Positions 34,535 to 47,882 of a DNA stretch of 64,000 nucleotides are shown here, in pieces. The DNA comes from Alopecurus myosuroides. Lineage: Eukaryota; Streptophyta; Magnoliopsida; Poales; Poaceae. Numbering within the stretch: the first letter of the stretch is position 1; each line of letters begins with the position of its first letter. Where the stretch lies: NCBI GenBank assembly GCA_028641055.1, contig CM054057.1, positions 400,628,541 through 400,692,540 of the forward strand, given 5' to 3'. Made by a program: the position numbers and the translations under genes. The notes beneath the pieces were generated by a model, which saw only the letters and a program-made list of their open reading frames with translations, made no database searches and was not told where the DNA came from.

Positions 34535-37500
34535 TGTAGCGTTCCCACATTTAAATAATGTAAGGACACCTGTGTTATTGTGCTAGTCCCTGGATAAATT
34601 GCTAGCACCACTATACAAAATGAAATATCATGCAAATGCATCAAATTCTATTACATCGCATGATCCAGTCTTTACCAAATAGGATTACAACTTGCATAGT
34701 CTTAGAAGACTAGCAGAAAACAAATAATTACAGCGGAAAACATAGTACAACATTGAGCCCATCTTCTTCATGTGCCACAGGCAAAACATGTTGGCGATAG
34801 TCTCGAGATCCTAAACGAAATCCTCACTCGTCTTCAGAAACATCTGCAATATGGAATATGCAGCCACAAGGGAGTCAATACAATTTAATGTATTGGCAAG
34901 TAACACTATGGTGGATATAAATGGCAAGACTAATACTACATGCTCATTTGGCTGAGTGGAGTTTTGGCTAAGTTTGCATAAAGCCAGTTTTCTCCTATCA
35001 CGTTTATAAAACAAACTTTTCTTTTCAAAGGGTGGCAACATTGGATTAAGATCCAAGCACCACAACTACTGTTCACTTGGTCAAAATTTTACTTATTGAA
35101 AATGGTGATGTGATTCTTCCGTCCTTCCTTGTCCAGCTGCTCATAGTTGTCCATAACTGGGGACACGGCTAAGATCTTAGTTTGTTGACTCTTCAGAGCT
35201 TGTGCACTTTCACCTTCAGACCCAACTCAACCCAAACATCCTATACACCCTGAGTGCATTAAGGAAAGGAGAAGAATCAAGACGAGATCTTTCAGAAGCA
35301 AGAATCCAACCCAATGGCAAGACCCGTTCCACCTATAATTATGCTACATCTGCTTGTCAAGACCGGGCTGAACCCTCACAACTTAGTTGATCAAGACAGA
35401 GCCCATATGACTAAAGGCTGCACTGGAAGCAATCTAAACTTGGGGAACATCATAATCACTTCGTTCCTGGGTAGCATTCCTCAAGTGAACACCCCTCGGG
35501 GAGACACTCAACTCTCATCAGCCAAACAACCAAATCCACCCAGGTGGTTCATTGAAGTTGTTACTTAAATTTTTTCCACAACATCAAGTAAAAATCATTT
35601 GTCTCATTGCATATCATCTATCAAGTTCTAAGGCTATAAATAACAAGGATAAAAGAGATGGCTACACACTACTAGGATAATAGCATAGCATAATATAACT
35701 TAGTAAAATTTCCTATCAATGCATACTACTCAAAAATCAACTAATGCATATAGAAAATAATGGGTAGTTGATGATGTGTTACTTGCCTTGTTGAAGTTGG
35801 TGAAGATATCACACTCTCTTCACAAAGGATCGTTGCTCTCCGTACAATCTACTCATTGAAAACACAATAACAATATAAACAAACATGCTATCAAGCAAAC
35901 ATACAAGTGAAGAGATCATACAAAGCAATAACATAGCCAAAGGAGTTTAACCTAGTTGGTTAGGACAAGGTCTAGGTTTGAGTTGAAAGATTCCTTCTCT
36001 AATGGTCTCATACTTGTTAAGGAAATTCCAATGGTTTACTTGGGAAGGGCTAGGTTGAGTTTGATGTGATCTAACTTTATTATAACCATACTTGTCGAGG
36101 AAGTTCCAAGAGTTCACTAAGAATAAACATATTACTTCTTCAACTAAAGTAATACATGAAAACACTTGGTCGTATTCACCTTCAAAAATATTTGAGTGAC
36201 TATGTTAGTATTTTCCATTGTGGTTAGGGTAGGTCTACTAACTTCATCATCAAGGGAAAATATTACTAAGTCTTGGGTTTTCCATTTGGGTCAATGGTTG
36301 GACAAAAATAACTTGTTATTCTTCAACTTGTATGGATTGCTTCTAGTCCTCATGTGATTTCCTTCTTGAAGATCATCATCATGCCATCTAAGTTGTTTCC
36401 TTCCTTGGTGTGGTGCTTCTCTTGGTCTTGATAGTCTTCATTGTTTTCTCACTATTTGTTTCCCAAGTGGTGTGGTCACAACTAAGTGTTTTATTTAATA
36501 AATGTTAAAATATCACTAAGTCAAAATAGAGGAGAAATGAGACAAGAGGATAGAATGGGAGGTGTAGTCTTCTTCTTCATTTCTTCATGTACTTGCACTT
36601 GATGGAGTATGCTTCAGATTGTTATGGAGCCTAAGTCATTTCTTCAATGATATTCCTTGTTTCTCTTCATGTTGCCACCAAGTTTATAATGAAGTTTTCT
36701 TCTTGCTTGAGTCTTGATCTCCATTTTGCTGACTTGGTGAAATCTTGAAGCAAGAATTGGGGAGTGGAGAAGTAGATAGAAACTATGGTACTAGTATTTG
36801 AGGTTAACTAATTTGTCTTTTGACATATTCTAAGGACTTGTCCTGGCTCCAAATGGACATAACATCAAATAATAACAGTTGAAAACAATTCCTAAGTCAT
36901 GGTGAAAATGGATGTATCACTATGTTGGGTTTTTGGTCAAATAATCATGGCCATGGTCCAAGGGTGTCCAAAATGGTTGCGAAATGATGTCTCTGGTTCA
37001 AGGCTACCAAAAGGATCAACTTTGCCTAAGAAAACATTTTCTAATTATTTATAGAAATAATTCTATGTCAAAATACTCAAATAGACAACTTAATTCTAAA
37101 TTCAATTTTAATTTGTTCAAAAATTATTTTGGGACAGAGGGTATGAAAGTACACAACCTAATGTTTCCATATATATTTTATTTGCAATTTTTGGATTTGT
37201 AGAATTTGAATTATGCCAAAATTCATCAAACAATCATATTTGAATTTGAACCAATTTAAGTTTGCCAAATTTGAATTTGGCCAGTGCTAAAAGATTCTAC
37301 AGATCCAGGGGATTTCAAAAAGTCCAAGTTTGCTAAATTTGGGCTTATGGTTAAAAAGATATGATGTTTCTAAGTTATAGGGACTATTCTGCAAATTTAC
37401 AATTCTATTTTTATTCGGAATTAAAAACCAGCGACAGGCTGGGCTGAAAACGGCTATTTACCGCGCAGCGCAACAGATAACACATGGGCTTGGGCCTGCT

Positions 37501-39603
37501 AGGCGTTGCACCGAGCGACAGATAAGCAATGCGCACGCAGCTGACTAGGCGACATGTGGCGCTACGCTATTCGCCGATACCCTTTCGGTAAGTGATTTAA
37601 CATGGGTCGTCGGATCTAGATCTAACGGCATGAAAAAAAACACAGAGGGAGGGAGCTCACCGGGCGGCGGAATTTCGCCGGAAATGGAGACGAGGGCGGC
37701 GCTGCGGCTCGGGTCTTCACGGAAGGGACGATGTAGGGGTTCTCCGGGGCGAATAGGGGCACGACAAGGACCAGCGCGTCACGGCGGAGAGGATGGCGGC
37801 AGTGGCACGGGCTGTCACGTCCTCGAACGGCCGCGGCGTGCGGATGGAGAGGTCCCGAACTCCGGCGACCTTCGGGTCTCCACGGCGGCAAGGTTGCAGG
37901 GGGCTACGAGCACGGGGAAGTGGTCCACAGGGCTCGGGGCGTCACCACGAATTCGATGAGGCCCACGGAATCCTTCATCGCTTCCAGTGACGGTGGTGCG
38001 ACGAAGACGGAGCTACGATGGCACCAGCGAGATGCGCACGAGCTCTCCTCGTCACTACACCGCACCACAAAATCGCCTGAGGGCATTAGGGGATGCGCAC
38101 GACCACGGGTATCAATAAGGGATATGTCTCAGCCATGGGGACTCGCTCACCTCGCCGGAATCGAAGAAAAATGGCGGCGGCAGAGATGAACTCCGTCGAC
38201 CAAATTCTCTCCTCTCGGGGCACCAAATCGGAAGAAGGGGGAGGGGAAAAGGAGAGGTGGTGCAGGGCTATCAGGTGTTGGGATTTCATGTTCTGTTTCT
38301 GCTCTTAAACACGAGAAATTACGGCGAGGAGAAACGGCAGTGGGAGTTTCTGCCAGAGCTTGAAGACGAGGTGATGTCATTGATGAATCATCAATTCTTT
38401 TATTTTTCTTTTTAATTTCTGTTTAATCATTTCTTTAATAACTTCTGTATAAAAACTCCAATTGGCATGAAACCAATTTCCAAATTCTTAAAATTTAATT
38501 GCCTTTCCAGAAAAACCATTTTCACAAACTTTTGAACATATTACATTTTTGAATTATGAAATTTGAATAATTCATTAAAAGTGACTTAATAGCATTTTTA
38601 ATAGAAAATCAAATTTTATTTTGAGAAAGGGTTTTATAAAAATAAAGAGAAATTATATAAGTCAAATATCATTTTTGAAAATCATTTACACTTGTTTTGC
38701 TATTTTATATTTTGAAATAAAAATGATTTCACTAATAGCCTATTAATGCCATTTTAAAAAATATCAATTATATAAATGAAAATTATTGGTTGAATAAAAT
38801 ATCAGAGACATCAGTGTGATAAAATAACATTTTACAAAATCATATTTAATGGTTTTCATATTTTATGATTTTAAAATATGAAGAAACAATGATAGTCACT
38901 TTAATAGAAAACATTAATTTTTATATGATTAAAACAATTTTTATAAATATTTTCTATGGTTCAACTATTGTTTCCTAAGACCCTTTTAGGAATTTTCATA
39001 TTGTATATTTTCAACATATTAGTGAAACCACAATTAGTATCCTTTTGTTATATTTCAAACATAGAGAATTATCTAATAAATTTGGAAATGGGGTTTAGTA
39101 AAAGCAGAAAGGTTTTCCCAACTGAAAACATTGTTTTCTCAAAGTATCTTACTTGTTTTCATAAACAATTTATTTCTATAGCACTATATTATTTTGTTGA
39201 TTGACATAACACTTTGAAAACAAGGGTCCAACTGATATCTATTTGGGGGTTATCAATAATAATGAAACCCTTTTTGGAGACAAGAAAATATTAGAGATAG
39301 AAACTCTCTGGTTTTTTATATATAAAAAAATATTTTCAATATGATAATTGGGTTGAAAACATGTGTGGTGTAAGGGTTTTCTTAAGAAGAAATATTTTCT
39401 TTATGTAGAAATATTTATTTTGAAATGACTTTAGGGTTTATGGAATAGAGGTATATTGGATTTTCATTTCCAAAACATTGGAACATGTATTGTTTTCTTT
39501 TGTTTCTTGCATCTCATTTGGTTTTTGGTGACTTGCATAACATGAAAACAAAAGTTTCAATTTTTAGTGATTTTTGGACTTTCCAAAAATCAGGGATGTT
39601 ACA
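34535..39603 (-). repeat. Family-3 LTR copy b (5069 bp, complete)
   Basis: It is bounded by TGTAGCGTTCCCACA on the left and GGGATGTTACA on the right, so the minus-strand LTR runs TGTAACATCCC to GGGAACGCTACA. The GC-rich island is at about 37430-38310. It serves as the 3' LTR of interior b and, in the array, as the 5' LTR of interior a. Confidence 0.93.
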
Positions 39604-41252
39604 GACTACCACCCTTAAAAAAAATCTCGTCCCGAGATTTTGGAAGGATAGAAAAAACATTAGGTTTGGGTAACTGGGTTCCAAAACAACTGGTTGGGCT
39701 ACCACCCTTAAAAGAAACTTTTGTGGATAGTCTATTTTTATTAGTTTTGGAGGGTAGCTGGATTCCAGATTGGCTTCAGTAGAACTTCCCTTCGCGGTAG
39801 AGCTGTAGACCAACATAGGTATGTTGAACTACCTTTGACACTGAGGGGTCACTCTTTGGGTCAATCAAAAGTCTTTGGGTTCCTCTCAACTTGGTATTTT
39901 GATGTCCTTGTAAATCTTCCATTTTGTTGTTGTCATCCTTGAAGGCAAACACCATGCTATTTCTAAGAAAACTCTCATGGTAGGCAATATATTCCATTGC
40001 TTGATAGCTCCAAGGTTGGCTTGATCCTCATCGAAAATAGTACATTTTTCAGTAACACTAACATAGGGTCATTATTGTATTCAACCATTCTATGGTTCAG
40101 GTTTAGCATCGCCGTCTCTCTAATAGGTATGTCACTCAGATTAACATTCCTCATAGCAAAAGTAAATAATGTGAGTAGTCACCATGGGGGCCAATCCATG
40201 TTGCACTCAATCATTACCTTGTACTTGGATTGATGAATCTTGTTTAATAACACTAGGTCACCTCACTTGTCTAACAGGAAGTTTCCAATCTGTAAGACAA
40301 ACTTGAGCGAACTATCATTCCTCAACTAGTGGGTTGCGTAAAACTCCAATGTAACACCAACTGGATAGTTGTGTTTCTTCATTATTTATTCTCTTGGTGT
40401 AGTTGGCTCTGAAATCTTCATAGCTTATGCAACTTGGGGTTCACTTGTCTTTCTTCGCTTGTTGATTTGCTTGCTGCTCCTTATGATGTAGTTGGCATTT
40501 ATCATCGATGTGATTGTTCCTTCACACAAAAGATCAACATCTTGAAATCTATGATATTTCTCAATTGGATGACGTGTGTCTTGGTAGGATACTACTTGTA
40601 GGATTTCTGGGGTGCTCTCATAGTCTGTTGCATACCAAATGGCCTCTCACTATGGTTGGTGATTGGTTATAGGGTTTGGCTTGGCATGGATTATAAAGAG
40701 AGATAAAGGTGGTTCCTACTCAAACATAGCAGATCAAGGAAACTCATCTTACAAACAACTTAACAAACATTCATCACCCAAACAACATGGTTTTAGAAAA
40801 CAAACTAATATTGCCATACCCCACTCATTGGTATGATCAATACACTAACACATTAACGTTGTTCTAACAAGGTAACTATATTGGTGGTCTCATCTATATC
40901 TTCTTGAGTTTTCTTCAAATTCTTATCTCCATGTCTTGAGGTGTTCATGATTGTTGTGAAGTCTATGTTTTTCTTCATGTTCTTCAATAATTTTGAGTGT
41001 AGGTCTTCATGTGGTGAAAATACTTCTTGCACTTCTTGGTATGATCTTCAACACTCTTGTCTTGATGGTATTGAAGAGGTAGGTCATCTAGAAAATTTTG
41101 AAGGTGAATAGTAGATGAGATGATATGAGAAAATTTAAGATGATTGTTTTGTTTCTAGAAAGTTTGATCATAGAATTTTTTTTCTATCCTAGGGTCTTCT
41201 CCAAACTTAGGGTCTCGAATTCTATAGGCAACACAATGCTCTGATACCATTT
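39604..41252 (-). other. Family-3 interior b (1649 bp), non-coding
   Basis: It has the same layout as interior a: polypurine tract (39604-39621), AAATCTC/GAGATTT hairpin (39622-39640), a second tract (39698-39717) and a primer site (41238-41249). It has 32 extra bases near 40980-41011, flanked by CTTCATGT repeats, so interior a probably lost them by slippage. No protein domain was recognised. Confidence 0.85.
41238..41249 (-). other. Primer-binding site of family-3 interior b
   Basis: The minus strand reads TGGTATCAGAGC, three bases from the LTR copy c terminus at 41253. Confidence 0.93.
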
Positions 41253-42446
41253 TGTAGCGTTCCCACATTTAAATAATGTAAGGACACCTGTGTTATTGTG
41301 CTAGTCACTGGATAAATTGCTAGCACCACTGTACAAAATGAAATATCATGCAAATGCATCAAATTCTATTACATCGCATGATCCAGTCTTTACAAAATAG
41401 GATTACAACTTGCATAGTCTTAGAAGACTAGCAGAAAACAAAGAATTACAGCGGAAAACATAGTACAACATTGAGCCCATCTTCTTCATGTGCCACAGGC
41501 AAAACATGTTGGCGATAGTCTCGAGATCCTAAACGAAATCCTCACTCGCCTTCAGAAACATCTGCAATATGGAATATGCAGCCACAAGGGAGTCAATACA
41601 ATTTAATGTATTGGCAAGTAACACTATGGTGGATATAAATGGCAAGACTAATATTACATGCTCATTTGGCTGAGTGGAGTTTTGGCTAAGTTTGCATAAA
41701 GCCAGTTTTCTCCTATCACGTTTGTAAAACAAACTTTTCTTTTCAAAGGGTGGAAACATTGGATTAAGATCCAAGCACCACAACTACTGTTCACTTGGTC
41801 AAAATTTTACTTATTGAAAATGGTGATGTGATTCTTCCGTCCTTCCTTGTCCAGCTGCTCATAGTTATCCATAACCGAGGACACGGCTAAGATCTTAGTT
41901 TGTTGACTCTACAGAGCTTGTGCACTTTCACCTTCAGACCCAACTCAACCCAAACATCCTATACACCCTGAGTGCATTAAGGAAAGGAGAAGAATCGAGA
42001 CGAGATCTTTCAGAAGCAAGAATCCAACCCAATGGCAAGACCTGTTCCACCTATAATTATGCTACATCTGCTTGTCAAGCCCGGGCTGAACCCTCACAAC
42101 TTAGTTGATCAAGACAGAGCCCATATGACTAAAGGCTGCACTGGAAGCAATCTAAACTTGGGGAACATCATAATCACTTTGTTCCTGGGTGGCATTCCTC
42201 AAGTGAACACCCCTCGGGGAGACACTCAACTCTCATCAGCCAAACAACCAAATCCACCCAGGTGGTTCATTGAAGTTGTTACTTAAATTTTTTCCACAAC
42301 ATCAAGTAAAAATCATTTGTCTCATTGCATATCATCTATCAAGTTCTAAGGCTATAAATAACAAGGATAAAAGAGATGGCTACACACTACTAGGATAATA
42401 GCATAGCATAATATAACTTAGTAAAATTTCCTATCAATGCATACTA
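41253..42446 (-). repeat. Family-3 LTR copy c, truncated to 1194 bp
   Basis: It matches copy b from 34535 to 35728 and stops after GCATACTA. The next bases (TATAGTGATTAAG) belong to the interior of element 2. The missing 3.9 kb points to a deletion that also removed the right target-site duplication. Confidence 0.9.
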
Positions 42447-42897
42447 TATAGTGATTAAGAAAGATTGGAGGGTATCCGATACATTGATCTATATAGTGAT
42501 GAGAGAATTTATGCCCCAAAGGATATGATAGTTGAATAATGATCTTAGATTCATATCCTAGTGATGGTTCTAGTGACTAGTTGATAGTGGCAGCCCTCTC
42601 AGAGATTTGGATTGGAGACTAGTAGGTCAATGTGTAAAGAGTAACCCATGGATAACTAGTATGGCTTTTGAGGAACAATAAGTTCGAGATTTTGAACAAG
42701 GCACCCAGACCCTTTGGAAAACTAACCTACCGGTGGATTTTGGTAAGATTAATCAAAGGGGGGAAGCTCCTATGCTTAATGTTACCAACCACAAGCAAAT
42801 TTTTTGTATATTAATTTTCTAACATTTTTGTTTTGGCCACACCCTCTTTTTGCTTGCATGTGAATCTTGGGACGAGATTCTTTTAAGGGGGAAGATC
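42447..42897 (+). other. Element 2 interior, 3' remnant with polypurine tract
   Basis: Non-coding, with no recognised domain. The tail contains GAATCTT (42862) and GAGATTC (42874), an imperfect version of the pre-tract hairpin, then TTTTAAGGGGGAAGATC (42881-42897), directly before the 3' LTR. It shares AATCAAAGGGGGGAAGC with the family-1 interior. Confidence 0.82.
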
Positions 42898-45504
42898 TGT
42901 CACACCCCAATTTTTGGATCCTTGTACTGTAGTTCAAGGAGACAAAAAGGTGGGCCAGCAAAATTTTTTAAAACAACGTGTTTGTTTGAACCCACATGTG
43001 TATGTGACAATAGTCGTATATGCAATGCAAGGATTGTTTCTTTTTAAAACCAATACAAATTTTTCCTGAAAACACATTTATGTTTTCTCTGATGTTTTCC
43101 CTAATGAGACTTGAGTTATTTTTATTCCAACACTTGGATAGTGCTTGTTTGCATATTGATTTAAACTTTTAACTTTGTTGGATCCAAGAAAACAAAAATA
43201 CAAAATGATTTATGGAAGTTTTCTATTAAAACTTTTCCCTGAAGATATAGCCAAGGACATGTTTTCCACACTTGTTTTCAATAGGCTATATTATTCCATT
43301 TTGTGTTTTATTGACTTGTATTTGTTCTCTGATATGTAAAATACAAAACTACAATCTTGGTTTGATTTATGGACTTCGAAAACAATCGTTTGTATGTTTG
43401 TTTTTGTGGAAGAAAAATAAGACAGAAAATGCATTTTTAGAAAACAGGGAAAAACAGAAAGTAGCCCTTTTCCACTTTGTTTTCGTAGCCTTCCACTATT
43501 CCAATTTTGTTTTGAAAAGATGTTTCTGAAAGATTAAAATATGTTTAAAAATCTCCAACTTTGAAAACAAAATTTGGATTCCATTTGATCCTTGAAAACA
43601 ATCTGAACATTTTGATCATTTCATCTGTTTCCAACACTTAGAAAATTTCTCTAAGTCTCTATTAACTGCATTTTCTGAATTTCTAAAACTTTGTTTTTAC
43701 AAAAGTTTGACAGTTGTTTTCATTTTATTTTTGTGCAAACTTTGAAGATCCACTTTGGCTTTTGGGTTGAAACATGTTTGGACTATAGAGTAGTGCTTTT
43801 GGTTGACTTCTAGAAGGTTTGGGGGAGAGAAAACGAGTGTGTGAATAGGAGGGGATAGAGAGGAGATGGGCATGGCCTGGGCGCACAGTGCGTGGCCACT
43901 TTGGCCTTACCGTGGCCATGTCCATGCATCAACGCTGCCATGTAGATGGCCTAGACCACCCCACACCTCCCTGACACCATCCCACACCGTGGCACGTCGC
44001 GGACGTGCCCGAGAGCGCAAGCCCATGTCGGAAGCGAGTCCACCGAGCACGCCCGCACGTCCACGAACTCGATGCCGAGAGTACAAGTAATCTCCCACGC
44101 CACAGACTCACATCTATCCTGCCCCACACTCACCACAGCTGCGATGACCCACCCAACCATCCTCGTGAGGTCCCTGTGAGCGATGCAAACAGAAACATCG
44201 CCGCAGGCCACCGCAACCACACCGAGGTGGTGCAGCTCGACCTGAGCTCTCCCACTGCTCCCTTTCGGCTCCATAGTGTTCCCCGTACACCGTAGAGTGC
44301 CCCTGGCACACTCCCGTGATCTCACGCTTGCAGGTACGCCACCGACGTTGATCTCGCCGCCGCAGCCACACTGCCTCTGCGCCATCGACTGGAGCCACGT
44401 CGGTCGCCAAACCCGCACCCCTGCACCGCCTGTAAGCCCTGCTTCCTCCACTACCCCGCGCCGCCACTCCACGAGCCCCCACGGTGAGGAAACAAGGAGC
44501 AGAGGAGAGGAAGGAGACGGTCACAGACCATAGATCGCGAGATCTACGGCTCCGCTTGAACCGCCCGCGTTGCTGTGCGCGCGCGCGTGAGTGGGCCGAT
44601 TTGGCCGTTAGTTGGGCCATGCGCATAGGAACCCTAGCCCGCGAAGTGTGTTGGTTTTTCTTTTAAAATATATAGAAATCTTGGTGTTTGGTTTTGCTTC
44701 GAGAAAAATAGATTTTGGGGGAAATAAATTCAACAAAAATTCTTGGCATTATTTTACCTTTTTCTTAATCCCCTCCAAGTGGTAGATCTAGGTTTGCTTG
44801 ATTATTTTTGCCTTGGTATTAAAAATTCCAGAGGCTATCTGTTAGACCATTTGGTGCATAACTTGTTAAGTATGTATCCATTTTGGTCAAACCAAATTGT
44901 TTTGAGTAGCCCTTGAGAAGATCCATCAGTGAGACTTGACCTTGCATCAAGCAGAGGTACCTTTTGGAAATGCCATCCATTTTGGTAAAGGACCAGTAGA
45001 CATTTCTAGGATTTTTAGAGAGTGTTTAAAATGATTTTTGATGTGGATCCAATTGGATGAGCTTGTGTGTGATTAGATCTATATAATCCTAGCTTGGCAT
45101 GATTTTTTTAGCCCTAGATTATTTTTGGCATGCATGTCTGGATTTTGCACTTTTCTGTTAATATTAAATTTTGTGTATTTGTTTGTGAATAAATGTTTTT
45201 TTGTTAGAAACTTGTTTTCTAGCATGTGTAGATGTTCTGCTCTCTATCATTAGAATGTTTTCTTGCAGTACTAGTATGTTAGGAAGTTTGTGCATGTTTG
45301 GAAAACAAATAGAAATATAATGGTCTAGTATTGTTTGCTAGTATTTTTATTGAACAGATTGTGTGAGCAACTTTGGTTATGTTTATTACCTCGGTTTTTG
45401 ATGTTGATGTGTTGAATCCAGTACCATTTTGGTTCTGATGTTGTGATGGTATCACCTCTGTTATCTTGCACCTTTGATGTTGATGTGTTGAGTCCAGTAC
45501 CATT
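42898..45504 (+). repeat. Element 2 3' LTR, left segment
   Basis: It starts TGTCACACCCC directly after the polypurine tract. An AT-rich U3 (42898-43850) is followed by a GC-rich island (43860-44640) and then T-rich sequence matching 7360-8140. It ends at a scar where about 30 bases (45475-45504) repeat 45398-45429 and then family-3 sequence begins. The part matching about 8140-9893 of the other LTR is missing. Confidence 0.88.
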
Positions 45505-47882
45505 TCTTCTTGTGCTCGAGTCTTAATCTCCATTTTGCTAATCTTGATGATTTCTTGAAGCATGAATGGGGGAGTGGAGTAGTAGATAGAAAACTAAGGT
45601 TCACTACTTGGTATTATATGTGATTGACACATACTAAGGACTTGGTCTTAGCTCTCAAATAGCCACCACAACAAGGTGAAAAGGATAGAAACAATTTCTA
45701 AGACATGGTAAAAAAAGGATGAATCCCTATGTTGGTCCAAGGGTGTCCAAAATGGTTAGGCAATAATGTCTGTGGTGCAATGCTACCAAAAGGATCAATT
45801 TTGCAAAAGAAACTATATTCTAATTATTTAGAGAATTAAATCTATGTCAAAAATACTCAAATATATCACTTAATTCTAAATTCCAATTTAACTTGTTCAT
45901 AAATTATTTTAGTACAAGGGATATGAAAGTACACATCCCAAGGTTTACAAAAATATTTTATTTGCAATTTTGGATTTGTATAATTTGAATTATGTCAAAA
46001 TTCATCAAACAAGCATATTTAAATTTGAACCAATTTAAGTTTGTCAAGTTTGAATTTGAACAATGCTAAAAGATTCTACAGATACAGGGGATTTCAAAAG
46101 TCCAAGTTTGTTCAATTTGGGATTATGGTTAAAACGTTATTATAGATCTAAATTGAGGGGGTTTTTTGCAAAATTTCCATTCTGATTTTTATTCGGAAAT
46201 AAATCCCGAGACAGGCTGGGTTCAGATCTACTATTTGCCACGCAGGGCGATGGATAGGGAGTGGGTCTGCGTCGGCTATAGATAACTAACTGCGCGTGGC
46301 TGACTGGGCTCACACGTGGCGCATCTTAATTGGCCTATACCTCTTCGGTAAATGATTTAACAGGGGCCAACAGATCAAGATCTAATGAGCAGAAATAGAT
46401 CTAGGGGTCTAGGGTTATCACCTCGCCGGTGTTGGTGGCCGGGAATGGAGCTGCGGCGGCGTGGTTGATCGAAAAATGAGGGGGCAGCTCCTTCGGTGGT
46501 CCTTCGGGCTCTGCATGATGACAGGGACGTGCGACACAACACGGCAGAGATGGTAGTGACGACGGCACGTTCTTAGAGGGATTCGCACAACGGCGCGATG
46601 ATGTTTCGCGGTGGCTGCCTCGGTGTTCTCCGGTGAGCTCGTGTGCAACAAAACGGCTGCACGAAAAAATTCAAACAAAACATGAGCATGGGCGCCACGA
46701 TGTGGGGAAGACAGGAGACCAACAAATGGCAGCGGGGACTCACTGGTTTCGTCGGAATCGTCCACATACGGTGGCGGAACAGAGGAACTCCGGCGAGGAA
46801 TAACGCGAGCATGGGGGCGGGATTGGGAGAGAGCGAAGAGAGGAAATGGAATGTGGATCGGGGGCTACTTATAGGCGTGGAGAGGGAAAGAATTCATTGC
46901 CATAATGGCCCTTAAATCGGTGGCGAAAATTTTGGGGCCGAAACAGCCGAGGGATTCCTTCTGTGAGGAAGAAGAAGGTGACGTTAGCTGACGTCATCTT
47001 TTCTTTTTATTTTTCCTTTCTTTTTCTGTTTAAACAAAACTTTAATAACTTTTGTTTTAAATATCCAAATGACATGAAACAAAAATCTAAAATCTTAAAA
47101 TTTCAAATACTTTCCAATATTACCATTTTTGTAAACTTTACAACATATTTTTATTTTTTCATTTTGAAATTTGAAAAATTCCTTAATAGTAATTAAATGA
47201 AATTTTTAATTTAGAAAAATATAAAATATAGTTATTAGTAAAATAAAATTTCAGTGACATACTATATGTTGAAAACTTATTTTTGAAAGTGATCACAACT
47301 TATTTTCATAATTTTATATTTTTTAAAACAGGGGTGAACCCTAATAGCAACTTATATCTTTTTTAAAATAGAATATATTTAAAGTGAATAATTAGGGAGA
47401 TAGAAATTTTATACTTAACTATTTGAAAACATGTTTCTTGCAAGTCATTTTCTCCAAAAAAAAGGAAAATTGTGAAAACCATTTATCACTCTTTAAAGTT
47501 GGATAAATCATTTTGTAGTCACATGACTATTTTCAAAACCATAATACAAATAATGATGGTGGAAATATCATTGGGGTTTGTAATCCTCAAGTTTTTATTG
47601 TCATGAAAACATTTTCAAAGTAGTATTTGAGTTGGAAACATTTTATAGAATAGGGTTTGCTAAGGAGAAACTATCACTTTGGAATATGAAGACTTAGTTG
47701 AAAGAGGTTTAGGGATTATGGAAAACAGAGGCATAATGGGTTTTTAATTTCTATAACATTTATAACAATATTACTTCCTTTGTGTTTGGGTTTTATTTGT
47801 TTTTGGTGAATTGCTCTAATAGAAAACAAAAAGTTTCAAATTTTTGTGATTTTCGCATTTTCCAAAAATCAGGGATGTTACA
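45505..47882 (-). repeat. Family-3 LTR copy e, truncated (2378 bp)
   Basis: It matches copy d from about 51913 to 54318 and lacks the first 2.16 kb on the left. It ends GGGATGTTACA at 47882. The GC-rich island is at 46200-46960. A minus-strand TATAAG (46873-46868) in CGCCTATAAGTAGCCCCC looks like a normal plant TATA box. Confidence 0.87.
46868..46873 (-). promoter_or_regulatory. Candidate TATA box of family-3 LTR copy e
   Basis: The minus strand reads GCCTATAAGTAGCCCCCG, and the same box occurs in copy d at 53325-53330. It sits at the start of the GC-rich island and reads toward the LTR end, as an LTR promoter should. Copies a and b do not keep it in this form. Confidence 0.5.

Larger units (their letters stand above)
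13821..42446 (-). mobile_element. Family-3 tandem element: LTR-interior-LTR-interior-truncated LTR
   Basis: On the minus strand the order is truncated LTR (42446-41253), interior (41252-39604), LTR (39603-34535), interior (34534-32918), LTR (32917-28388 plus 14361-13821). The first complete LTR is 5069 bp, and the second is 5071 bp once the 14-kb family-1 insertion is removed. Each interior starts at an initiator-Met primer site and ends at a polypurine tract. The three LTRs share edges and differ by scattered substitutions (5 in about 220 bases between 28388 and 35079 onward, by eye). No interior codes for a retrotransposon protein. The array is probably the product of recombination between copies. 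Confidence 0.88.

Noticed and set aside
34811..35065. An 84-codon minus-strand ORF kept in all four family-3 LTR copies (14097, 34811, 41529, 50022)
   Set aside because: It looks conserved in length, but the diverged copy at 50022 has 11 amino-acid replacements in 84 and fewer silent changes, so there is no sign of purifying selection. It is best explained as LTR sequence that happens to stay open.
13821..42446. The array as an assembly artefact or as a satellite
   Set aside because: Copies differ by substitutions and indels, and the unit edges are retrotransposon termini, primer sites and polypurine tracts, not satellite edges. Long reads would still be the decisive test.
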